Source of the DNA: Bacteroidetes bacterium QH_10_64_37
GTDB lineage: Bacteria; Bacteroidota; Rhodothermia; Rhodothermales; Salinibacteraceae
DNA length: 16,223 nucleotides
Direction of reading: 5' to 3'
Assembly: GCA_003023105.1 (NCBI GenBank)
Contig: PXSZ01000075.1
Location: 1 to 16,223, forward strand
Positions 7,263-13,628 of this stretch are shown here, piece after piece; position 1 is the first letter of the stretch, and each line of letters starts with the position of its first letter. The notes under the pieces are model-generated. The model did not search any database. It saw nothing but the letters and a program-made list of their open reading frames with translations, and was not told where the DNA came from. The position numbers and the translations under genes were made by a program.

Positions 7263-7525
7263 GAAGCTGTTTTGATTTTGAATCGGTTCGCGAGAGCGTG
7301 TGCGCGAACCCTTTCGGTGCGAGCACCGATGAGTCGAAAATCGGTCCATGGGCGAGAGCTGCACGCGACAGCTGTCGGTGCCGCCCGAGACCGGGGGCGA
7401 TTTGCAGGCCATCGCTGCCGCTCGCAGCGCCCTGATCCCGACGAGCCTGCACTCGACTACCGTCGGTGCCGTCCGGAGAAGAAGTACTCTCCGGGGTGCC
7501 CCGAGGCATGAATTACAACAGCTTC
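7263..7525 (-). mobile_element. Small transposon-like element, copy 2 (263 bp), overlapping the fabD 3' end
   Basis: The ends are inverted repeats (GAAGCTGTT at 7263, AACAGCTTC ending at 7525) flanked by TCA on both sides (7260-7262 and 7526-7528), a 3-bp TNA duplication. On the minus strand its left 35 bases and right 60 bases match copy 1; the middle is extra. It supplies the last three codons and the stop of fabD. Its one open frame (7252-7509, minus) is not protein-like and runs through the repeat end, so I treat the element as non-coding. Confidence 0.7.
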
Positions 7526-8448
7526 TCAATCTCGTCGGGCGTCCCGGCCCCTACGGCCTCCACGTCGTCTCCCAGGGTGCGCCTCACGAGGCCCTGCAGT
7601 ACCTGCCCCGTCCCCACTTCTACGAAGCGGGTGGCGCCGTCCTCGTGCATGCGGCGGAGCGTGGGCGCCCACCGGACCGGAGAACGAAGCTGCTCGGTGA
7701 GCCGCTGCCGAATCTCGTCGGGATCGGTGGTCGGCTCGGCCGTCACGTTCGGGTACACCGGACAGCGGGGCCTCTGGAGGGTCACCGTGTTGAGCACCTC
7801 GGCGAGCCCCTCGCGGGCGTATTCCATGAGGGGCGAGTGGAACGCGCCGCTCACGGGCAGCGGCATGGCGCGCCCGTCGATGGCGCCGGTGGCCCGCTCC
7901 ACGGCGTCCACGTCGCCCGAAATGACAATCTGCCCCGGCGCGTTGTAGTTGGCGAGCTGCACCACCCCCTCGCCCTCCGTAGAAATCTCCTCGCAGACCG
8001 ACTCGATGTGGGCGATGTCGGCCCCCAGCACGGCCGCCATGGTCCCGGGCCGCCGGTCCCCCGCCTCGCTCATCAGCTCGCCGCGCCGGCGTACCACGCG
8101 CAGCCCGTCCTCGAACGACAGGGCGCCCACCGCTGCCAGCGCACTGTACTCGCCCAGGCTGTGCCCCGCCGCCATGTCGGGCTGAACCCCCTCAGCGTCG
8201 AGCACCGCCATGATCGCCAGGCTGTGCGTGTAGAGGGCCGGCTGCGTGATCTCCGTCTGCTTCAGCATCTCCTCCGGATCGGTGATGCTCGATTCGAGCC
8301 CGAACATGAGCGTAAGCAGGTCGACGTCGCCGAGCATCTCGTTGGCGACCTCAAACCGCGCCCGCGCCTCCTCGTACTGCTCGTAGAGCTCGTAGCCCAT
8401 GCCCACCGACTGCGAGCCCTGTCCGGGAAAGAGAAATGCCGTGGCCAT
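7513..8448 (-). CDS. fabD: Malonyl-CoA:ACP transacylase FabD
   Basis: FabD moves the malonyl group from malonyl-CoA to acyl carrier protein, providing the extender unit for fatty-acid synthesis. The 311-residue protein has the family landmarks: FPGQGSQ at 7-13, the nucleophile Ser97 in GHSLGE (95-100), the substrate Arg at about 122 (RRRGELM), and the catalytic His204 in GAFHSPLM. The ATG at 8448 precedes the conserved ATAFLFPGQG; the frame is open upstream through a repeat array and has no homology there. The final codons (KLL-stop) lie inside a small transposon-like element. Removing that element and one target copy would let the protein continue EIEAVIDA and stop, so the present C-terminus is probably acquired. 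The 114-bp gap to fabH is filled by a palindromic repeat array. Confidence 0.96.
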   Translation of the reverse strand: MATAFLFPGQGSQSVGMGYELYEQYEEARARFEVANEMLGDVDLLTLMFGLESSITDPEEMLKQTEITQPALYTHSLAIMAVLDAEGVQPDMAAGHSLGEYSALAAVGALSFEDGLRVVRRRGELMSEAGDRRPGTMAAVLGADIAHIESVCEEISTEGEGVVQLANYNAPGQIVISGDVDAVERATGAIDGRAMPLPVSGAFHSPLMEYAREGLAEVLNTVTLQRPRCPVYPNVTAEPTTDPDEIRQRLTEQLRSPVRWAPTLRRMHEDGATRFVEVGTGQVLQGLVRRTLGDDVEAVGAGTPDEIEKLL

Positions 8449-8450
8449 GC

Positions 8451-8560
8451 CAGTTTCGAATTTCGAAGTGCGAGTTCCGAAGTGCAAGTGGGAAACCGTG
8501 GCCCCAGGCGAGCGGAATCGAGCGCAATCCATTCGACCTTCGAAACTCGCCACTCGCAAC
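8451..8560. repeat. Palindromic 7-nt periodic array B (CGA-type) between fabH and fabD
   Basis: CGA occurs at 8457, 8464, 8471 and 8478, exactly 7 bases apart (units such as CGAATTT, CGAAGTG, CGAGTTC). In the other arm its complement TCG occurs at 8533, 8540, 8547 and 8554, again exactly 7 apart. The arms are inverted around a centre near 8506 and fill almost the whole 114-bp space between the fabH stop and the fabD start, so the operon transcript could form a long hairpin just upstream of fabD. Confidence 0.8.
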
Positions 8561-8562
8561 TG

Positions 8563-9564
8563 TCAGTCGTAGGCCCAGGTAAGGTGCCCCGCCCCCCACG
8601 TGAAACCCCCGCCGAAGGCCGTAACGATGAGCTCGTCGCCTCGCTCCAGATCCTCCTCCCAGTCGTAGAGGCAGAGCGGAATCGTTGCGGCCGTGGTGTT
8701 GCCGTAGCGGTCGATGTTGAGCATCACCTGGTCGGACGACAGCCCCATGCGCTTGGCCGTCGCGTCGATGATCCGCTGATTGGCCTGGTGCGGCACGAGG
8801 TAGTCCACAGTCTCGGCGTCGAGACCACTGCGGGCCATGACCTCCTCGCACACGTCCGCCATGCGGGTGACGGCGAACTTGAAGACCTGCCGCCCCTCCT
8901 GATAGAGGTAGTGCATGTGCGCGTCGACGGTCTCGTGAGTCGGCGGGTTGAGGCTGCCCCCGGCCTGCATGCACAGCAGGTCACCGTGCTCCCCGTCCAC
9001 GTGATGCACCGCGTCGTGGAGCCCCACCTCCTCGTCGGCCTCCAGCACCACCGCCCCCGCCGCGTCGCCGAACAGGATGCAGGTAGTGCGGTCCGTGTAG
9101 TCCACGATCGAGCTCATCGTATCGGCCCCGATGACGAGGACCGTCTCCGCTTGGCCGGTCTCGACGAACTGCGCGCCCGTGCTGAGCGCGTAGATGAAAC
9201 CGCTGCAGGCCGCCGAGAGGTCAAATCCCCACGCATTGGACGCCCCGAGGTTTTCCTGCACGAGGCATGCCGTCGCCGGAAAGAGCATGTCGGGCGTCAC
9301 CGTAGCTACGACGATGAGGTCCACCGCCTCCGGGCCAATGCCGCGCTTGTCGAGGGCCTCCTGGGCGGCCTCCGTGGCCATAAAGGCGGTGGCCTTGCCA
9401 TCGTCGTCCAGAATGCGACGCTCTCGAATGCCGGTCCGCGTGCGAATCCACTCGTCGCTCGTCTCCACCATCTTCTCCAAATCGCCGTTCGTGAGCCGCC
9501 TCTCGGGAAGGTAGTGGCCGACGGCGGTGACGGCGGCCTGGTGGGAGGTGGTGGGAGCGGACAT
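8563..9564 (-). CDS. fabH: 3-oxoacyl-[ACP] synthase III FabH
   Basis: FabH starts fatty-acid synthesis by condensing an acyl-CoA primer with malonyl-ACP. The 333-residue protein is of normal length. The catalytic triad is present: Cys120 (DLSAACSGF), His259 (VPHQANQRI) and Asn289 (RYGNTTA). The early motif TSDEWIRTRTGIRERR (36-51) and the C-terminal GGGFTWGA (318-325) are also typical. The ATG at 9564 is preferred over an upstream TTG at 9585, because it leaves the usual short N-terminal tail. It lies 51 bp after plsX and before fabD on the same strand, in the standard order of this cluster. Confidence 0.96.
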   Translation of the reverse strand: MSAPTTSHQAAVTAVGHYLPERRLTNGDLEKMVETSDEWIRTRTGIRERRILDDDGKATAFMATEAAQEALDKRGIGPEAVDLIVVATVTPDMLFPATACLVQENLGASNAWGFDLSAACSGFIYALSTGAQFVETGQAETVLVIGADTMSSIVDYTDRTTCILFGDAAGAVVLEADEEVGLHDAVHHVDGEHGDLLCMQAGGSLNPPTHETVDAHMHYLYQEGRQVFKFAVTRMADVCEEVMARSGLDAETVDYLVPHQANQRIIDATAKRMGLSSDQVMLNIDRYGNTTAATIPLCLYDWEEDLERGDELIVTAFGGGFTWGAGHLTWAYD

Positions 9565-9615
9565 AGGAACGGATGACCAGTGCAAAGCGGGTGAGGACGG
9601 GTCGGCGGCGGGGAG

Positions 9616-10623
9616 TTACCCGCTGAAGGCGTCCTCGAGAGCGCGCACGACGTCTCCGGAGGCGAGCGCCGTGGCCGAGTGGATCAGCTGCGCGATGGTG
9701 TCCGGGGTGGAACTTCCGTGCCCGATGAGCACATTTCCATTGACGCCCAAAAGCGGGGCGCCGCCCTGGGCCTCGGGATCGAAGCCTTTGCGCACCTCCC
9801 CGAGCACACCCGCCACGAGCTCACGTTCGCCCGGCGCGAGATTCTGACGGTCCATCTCCTGCTCGGTCATCTCCGAGAGCACCGTGGTCATGCTCTCGCC
9901 AAATTTGAGGAGGGCGTTTCCCACGAATCCGTCGCAGATGATGATGTCGGCGGCGTAGAAGAGAAGATCGCTCCCTTCCACGTTGCCGGCAAAATTCAGG
10001 TCGTCGGCGTTCCGGAGCAGCTCGTACGCCTGTTTTACCTGTTCATTCCCCTTGCCCGGTTCCTCCCCAATGTTGAGCAGGCCGATTGACGGATTGTCGT
10101 TATTGAGGATCTGCCGCGCGTACACAGTGCCCATCCGGGCAAACTGGACGAGGTGGGTCGGCTTGCAATCGACGTTGCTCCCGATGTCGAGGACGACGGA
10201 GGGGCCCTTCAAGGTGGGAAAAAATCCGGCGATCGACGGCCGTTCCACGCCGGGAATGCGCTGCAGGATAAACATAGACGCGGCCATGACGGCCCCCGTG
10301 TTGCCGGCGCTCACGGAGGCGTCGGCGTGGCCGTCGTGGTGGGCCGCAAGGCTGCGGTGGATCGATGAGTTCGTCTTCTGCTTGACGGCGGTCGATGGGG
10401 CCTCCCCCATCCCAATCACTTCGGGGGCGTCAATGACCTGGATCGCCTCCCTTGGAGCCTCCGATTGTGCGTCGAGCACGTGGTGGAGCCGGTCCTCGGG
10501 GCCCACGAGAAGAACCGACATCTCCTCGTCGGCGTGACGGAGGGCCTGAACGGCGCCCTTCACGACCGTTTCCGGGGCCTCGTCGCCCCCCATTGCATCC
10601 ACTGCGATACGCGATGCTGCCAT
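9616..10623 (-). CDS. plsX: Phosphate acyltransferase PlsX
   Basis: PlsX converts acyl-ACP and phosphate into acyl-phosphate, the acyl donor for the first step of phospholipid synthesis; it is a peripheral membrane enzyme. The 335-residue protein has the family start IAVDAMGGDEAP (6-17), the SAGNTGAVMAAS segment, LDIGSNVDCKP, GLLNIGEEPGKGNEQ, a DGFVGNALLK segment and the C-terminal GAPLLGVNG and IGHGSS motifs. The ATG at 10623 is favoured over a TTG at 10647. It sits between rpmF and fabH, as in many bacteria, but the 462-bp gap to rpmF is unusually long and holds a repeat element, so it may have its own promoter. Confidence 0.96.
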   Translation of the reverse strand: MAASRIAVDAMGGDEAPETVVKGAVQALRHADEEMSVLLVGPEDRLHHVLDAQSEAPREAIQVIDAPEVIGMGEAPSTAVKQKTNSSIHRSLAAHHDGHADASVSAGNTGAVMAASMFILQRIPGVERPSIAGFFPTLKGPSVVLDIGSNVDCKPTHLVQFARMGTVYARQILNNDNPSIGLLNIGEEPGKGNEQVKQAYELLRNADDLNFAGNVEGSDLLFYAADIIICDGFVGNALLKFGESMTTVLSEMTEQEMDRQNLAPGERELVAGVLGEVRKGFDPEAQGGAPLLGVNGNVLIGHGSSTPDTIAQLIHSATALASGDVVRALEDAFSG

Positions 10624-11085
10624 ACGAACCGTCGGTGTGTCTGCCAAAGCGTGTGTGCCGGGGGAGAAACTGGGTGCTGTCGTGCCGAGCGGCCGACGAT
10701 GGGTTCGTCTCGGGAAGCGCGACGGCGACCTCCGAGCCTGTATTCAATCGAAGGAAGTCAGGCGAAAATGAGCGCTGCGCGTCGCCTCCAAACCGCGCGA
10801 AGCAGGCGATGCAGCGCTGCGGAGCGAGTGCTTTTAGAGTGCGAAACGCCGAAGGCGGCGTGCAGAGCCATTTGCGGCCCTTCCCGTTCTGTTTGAATAC
10901 AGGCTCCGGAAAAACATAGGCGTACGCGCAGACAAACGCCGAGCGCGCGTCCAGTCTCGGAACGAAGACCCGACAAAAAAATGCCCCCGGTTCGGTCTGA
11001 CAACGGCACGGCCGGGAAGAACCCGGAGCAGGTGCAGGGCGTCGTTCCACCGCAGGGGGGCACGTTGAGCGGGCGGGCCGTTCGC
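10624..11085. other. 462-bp spacer between rpmF and plsX
   Basis: Apart from the inverted-repeat element at 10734-10906 I see no gene. The part next to rpmF (10907-11085) has an A run (10974-10981 region) and a locally AT-rich TATGTTTTT on the minus strand near 10910-10920 that could be part of a promoter for plsX, but no properly spaced partner was found. Confidence 0.4.
10734..10906. mobile_element. Possible third small transposon-like element (173 bp) between rpmF and plsX
   Basis: A 14-bp perfect inverted repeat GAGCCTGTATTCAA (10734-10747, complement at 10893-10906) encloses non-coding sequence. The ends resemble those of the elements at 3888 and 7263 (GAACCTGTTTTGATTC type), but the interior does not match them and no target duplication is visible (TCC on the left, CGG on the right). 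Inside is a strong hairpin: AGCGCTGCGCGTCGCCT (10771-10787) against AGGCGATGCAGCGCT (10804-10818). It could be an older or distinct family, or a structured RNA element of the operon. Confidence 0.5.
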
Positions 11086-11283
11086 CTACGCCATCAGCTC
11101 CTCGGACGGCTCCATGACCTGCCGACCGCGGTAGTGCCCACAGTACTTGCACACCCGGTGCATCACCTTCGGGTTGCCGCAGTTGTTGCACTCCATGAGC
11201 TGAGGCGGCTCCAGCTCGTTGTAGTACGTGGAGCGGCGCTTGCGGGTGCGCGACTTCGAATGTTTTCGTTTTGGAACAGCCAT
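11086..11283 (-). CDS. rpmF: Ribosomal protein L32
   Basis: L32 is a small protein of the large ribosomal subunit. The 65-residue product begins MAVPKRKHSKSRTRKRRS, the standard basic N-terminus, and has a complete zinc-binding set, Cys32, Cys35, Cys45 and Cys48 (CNNC and CKYC). So this is the zinc-containing form. It is followed by an acidic tail (EPSEELMA). It sits between yceD and plsX in the conserved order that couples ribosome production with lipid synthesis. The ATG at 11283 has a GAGAC a few bases upstream, the only faint Shine-Dalgarno-like sequence in the cluster. Confidence 0.97.
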   Translation of the reverse strand: MAVPKRKHSKSRTRKRRSTYYNELEPPQLMECNNCGNPKVMHRVCKYCGHYRGRQVMEPSEELMA

Positions 11284-11452
11284 GACTCAGTCTCTCAAAA
11301 ATGAACGGTCGGTCGTATCGATCGCAGCGTGAGGCTCTCCAAGCGCTGTCACGGGAGCGCCCCCATAAGATGAGAGGCCTCCGCCGGGTGTTCAGAGGCC
11401 CGGCTTCATTTCGCTCAGAATTTACAGCGGAGCAGCACGCTCGATGCGAAAA

Positions 11453-11962
11453 TCAGGATCCGTCTTCCCCGTCCTTGAGCTCCTTCAGGTCGCTCCAGCG
11501 CGGATCGACGGGTTCCTCGTCGCCGCCCTCGTCGTCGGTTGCCCCGAACTCGCGTGTGATGGGCTCGTCCTCGGCGCCGGGCGCAATTTGGCGCTGCGGA
11601 ACTGCAAGCAGAAGCGTGTCGCGAATCACGTCCGTGAGGTCAATCTCCCGATCCGACGAGTTGAGGGGCCGCACCTCCTCAAACTCTTCTCCGTCCTGCC
11701 CCACCATCGACGGCGGGCCGAAGAGCACGTTGTACGCCCCCTCAATCTCCTGCTCGTAGGGCTGGAGGGTGCGGTCGCACGTCAGCGTGGCCGTGGCCGT
11801 CGCGTGCAACTTCACGAGAATGCGATCGCGGTGATGCTGCAAAACGACGTCGACCTGAAGGTCCTCGAACGTGGACGGGTCCAGGTCGACCTGCTCTGCA
11901 GACGGAGCCAACTCCAGGTGGTGAATCCCCGTCGAAAGGGAGGTAATGTCGATCGTCAGCAT
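11453..11962 (-). CDS. yceD: YceD family (DUF177) protein
   Basis: YceD-family proteins are encoded just upstream of rpmF in many bacteria; a role in ribosomal RNA metabolism has been proposed, but the biochemistry is unclear. This 169-residue protein keeps the core segment LTCDRTLQPYEQEIEG (60-75), the IDLTDVIRDTLLLAVP segment (107-122) and the C-terminal DPRWSDLKEL (153-162). The cysteines typical of the family (CxRC and a later Cys cluster) are mostly gone: only Cys62 remains, with Thr at 65 and none after PQRQ, so metal binding is unlikely. The protein is very acidic between 124 and 153. The ATG at 11962 gives the usual N-terminus (LTIDITSL). It is the first gene of the minus-strand cluster; 169 bp to rpmF. 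Confidence 0.88.
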   Translation of the reverse strand: MLTIDITSLSTGIHHLELAPSAEQVDLDPSTFEDLQVDVVLQHHRDRILVKLHATATATLTCDRTLQPYEQEIEGAYNVLFGPPSMVGQDGEEFEEVRPLNSSDREIDLTDVIRDTLLLAVPQRQIAPGAEDEPITREFGATDDEGGDEEPVDPRWSDLKELKDGEDGS

Positions 11963-12440
11963 GACGCCGCAAATCAGGTCGTCAAATCTGCTAGGTGGAG
12001 GTCGTCTGGAATGGAGAGAAGGACAACAGGGTTCCCCCATCTCCCGGCGCTCACAGGGAAATCGCCTCCGGCCGCCACGGTCCGCGTCCCCTCCCATGGT
12101 CGGCGTCCCTTGCCACGTGAGACCCTCTTCAACACCCCAACACTTCCACACCTCCAACTTCCCCCTTCGCCCCGCACCGACCTCCGTCAAGATTACAGGA
12201 ATCCCCTTGGGCCGCGAAAACCTGGTCCCTCCTCACACGTGCCATGGTGATTGCAATAAATCTCTAGACGCGAGGACGTAGAGCGAAGAAGCGTCTCAAT
12301 CGCCGCTGTCTCTGCGTCTCGGCGGGATACAGGCCCTCTCCCGACATCTGGGCGGCCTGATTTTTTGTGGAGCCCTGCCGGGTTTCCGCTCGTTCGTCCC
12401 GCCGCCCTCCGGACCTGCGCCAAGCGACGGACTTCTACCG
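11963..12440. other. 478-bp spacer between the two divergent gene clusters
   Basis: This spacer must hold the promoters of the lipid cluster (minus) and of the ribosomal protein cluster (plus). It contains an 8-nt periodic run (12128-12175) and an AT-rich patch with TTGCAATAAATCTC (about 12250-12263), but I could not identify a convincing promoter or a recognised L13 leader structure. Confidence 0.4.
12128..12175. repeat. One-armed 8-nt periodic run
   Basis: Octamers keep phase: TTCAACAC (12128), CCCAACAC (12136), TTCCACAC (12144), CTCCAACT (12152), TCCCCCTT (12160), CGCCCCGC (12168). No inverted second arm was found nearby. Confidence 0.5.
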
Positions 12441-12887
12441 ATGGACACGCAAAGTTTTAAGACCTACAACGCCAAGCCGGACGAGGTGGAGCGCGACTGG
12501 TACGTCGTGGACGCCGCGAACCGAGTCGTGGGACGCCTTGCCTCCCGCATCGCCCGCGTGTTGCGCGGCAAGCACAAGCCGACGTACACGCCGCACGTAG
12601 ACACGGGCGACCACGTGATTGTGGTGAACGCCGAGAAGGCCCGCTTCACGGGCAAGAAGGAACAGCAGAAGACGTACCACGAGTACAGCGGCTATCCAGG
12701 CGGGGATCACCACGAAAGCCCCGAAGAGGTGCGGGAGAACAAGCCCGAGTACATCGTCGAGCAGGCCGTCCAGGGCATGCTTCCCAGTGGTCCTCTTGCG
12801 CGGGAGATGTTCAAAAAACTACGGGTCTACGCCGGTCCGGACCACCCGCACGAGGCCCAGCAGCCCGAGCCGCTCGAAACCGCATAG
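12441..12887 (+). CDS. rplM: Ribosomal protein L13
   Basis: L13 is an early-assembling protein of the large ribosomal subunit. The 148-residue product has the family landmarks: [16 protein letters not shown] (20-35), [14 protein letters not shown] (44-57), YSGYPGG (82-88), AVQGMLP (109-115) and [16 protein letters not shown] (127-142). The short acidic C-terminal end (EPLETA) is a minor extension. It is the first gene of the plus-strand translation cluster, 69 bp before rpsI. No Shine-Dalgarno sequence precedes the ATG. Confidence 0.97.
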   Translation: MDTQSFKTYNAKPDEVERDWYVVDAANRVVGRLASRIARVLRGKHKPTYTPHVDTGDHVIVVNAEKARFTGKKEQQKTYHEYSGYPGGDHHESPEEVRENKPEYIVEQAVQGMLPSGPLAREMFKKLRVYAGPDHPHEAQQPEPLETA

Positions 12888-12956
12888 CGCCTCCAGCCGG
12901 CCTCTCGCTCCGTCCTCGATCGTCGACGCACTTTTTCCGAAACCCCGATTGCTACC

Positions 12957-13355
12957 ATGCCCAGGATGAATCAGCACCAGGCCATTGGGCGCCGCAAGAC
13001 TTCCACGGCCCGCGTGTACTTGCGCCCGGGCGACGGCTCCAGCTTTGTCATCAACGGGCGCGACGCCGAAGAGTACTTTCCGGTCGCGTGGCGCCGCCGC
13101 ACGCTCGATCAGCCGTTCGACGTGACCGACACGATCGGTCAGTTCAACGTGAAGGTGAACGCCTCCGGCGGCGGCCTTACCGGCCAGGCCGAAGCCATCC
13201 GGCTCGGCCTTGCCCGGGCGCTCGTCGAGTACGACGAGGAGCTGCGCGGCCCCCTCCGCGACGCCGGTTACCTGACCCGCGACGACCGCATGGTCGAGCG
13301 CAAGAAGTACGGCCAGCCCGGTGCTCGCAAGAAGAGCCAGTACAGCAAACGCTAA
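12957..13355 (+). CDS. rpsI: Ribosomal protein S9
   Basis: S9 is a small-subunit protein whose C-terminal tail reaches the P-site tRNA. The 132-residue product shows GRRKTSTARVYLRPG (11-25), INGR (32-35), VNASGGGLTGQAEAIRLGLARAL (67-89, broken here only by description) and the typical end KKYGQPGARKKSQYSKR (116-132) with the terminal SKR. Met4 is an alternative start at 12966. It follows rplM, its usual partner. The 273-bp gap to rpsB holds two palindromic periodic arrays. Confidence 0.97.
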   Translation: MPRMNQHQAIGRRKTSTARVYLRPGDGSSFVINGRDAEEYFPVAWRRRTLDQPFDVTDTIGQFNVKVNASGGGLTGQAEAIRLGLARALVEYDEELRGPLRDAGYLTRDDRMVERKKYGQPGARKKSQYSKR

Positions 13356-13363
13356 GCGAATTG

Positions 13364-13431
13364 GGAATGCGGAACGTGGAGTGTGGAATGAGCTATCCAT
13401 TCCGCACTCCTCACTCCAAATTCCACACTCA
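13364..13431. repeat. Palindromic 7-nt periodic array C (GGA-type) between rpsI and rpsB
   Basis: Heptamers GGAATGC (13364), GGAACGT (13371), GGAGTGT (13378) and GGAATGA (13385) are followed by the inverted arm, in which TCC ends at 13403, 13410, 13417 and 13424, exactly 7 apart (minus-strand units GGAATGG, GGAGTGC, GGAGTGA, GGAATTT). The array starts 8 bases after the rpsI stop and is followed by AAAAAA (13431-13436). The transcript could form a long imperfect hairpin. Confidence 0.8.
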
Positions 13432-13490
13432 AAAAACCATACGGCCCGATGCGACAGTGGGTTGATCGCGGTTGATCGTGAGCGCACGGC

Positions 13491-13560
13491 GCGTGGGAGC
13501 GCAGGAGCAAATGCCCTCTACCCCCACGCACCCACGCCCAAAAGCCCCCACGCTCAAAAA
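13491..13560. repeat. Palindromic 8-nt periodic array E (GCGTGGG-type) between rpsI and rpsB
   Basis: Octamers GCGTGGGA (13491), GCGCAGGA (13499) and GCAAATGC (13507) face an inverted arm of CCCCACGC (13522), ACCCACGC (13530), CCAAAAGC (13538) and CCCCACGC (13546). The architecture is the same as the 7-nt arrays but with a unit of 8. Confidence 0.65.
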
Positions 13561-13628
13561 CGGTTTCGCTGCGCAGGCGACGGTCGTAGTAGCACAAACC
13601 CAATTTCCCACACACGTTCAAACACACG

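Noticed and set aside
7252..7509. An 85-codon frame within small element copy 2
   Set aside because: The equivalent frame in copy 1 is interrupted and not conserved, so it is unlikely to be a protein.
7348..9576. A 742-codon open frame on the plus strand
   Set aside because: It lies antisense to fabD and fabH, whose catalytic residues are clear; the translation is His/Arg-rich and reflects GC-rich codon bias.
11340..11410. GC-rich inverted sequence between yceD and rpmF as a terminator
   Set aside because: A GCCGGG/CCCGGC stem is possible, but there is no T run and the genes are expected to be co-transcribed.
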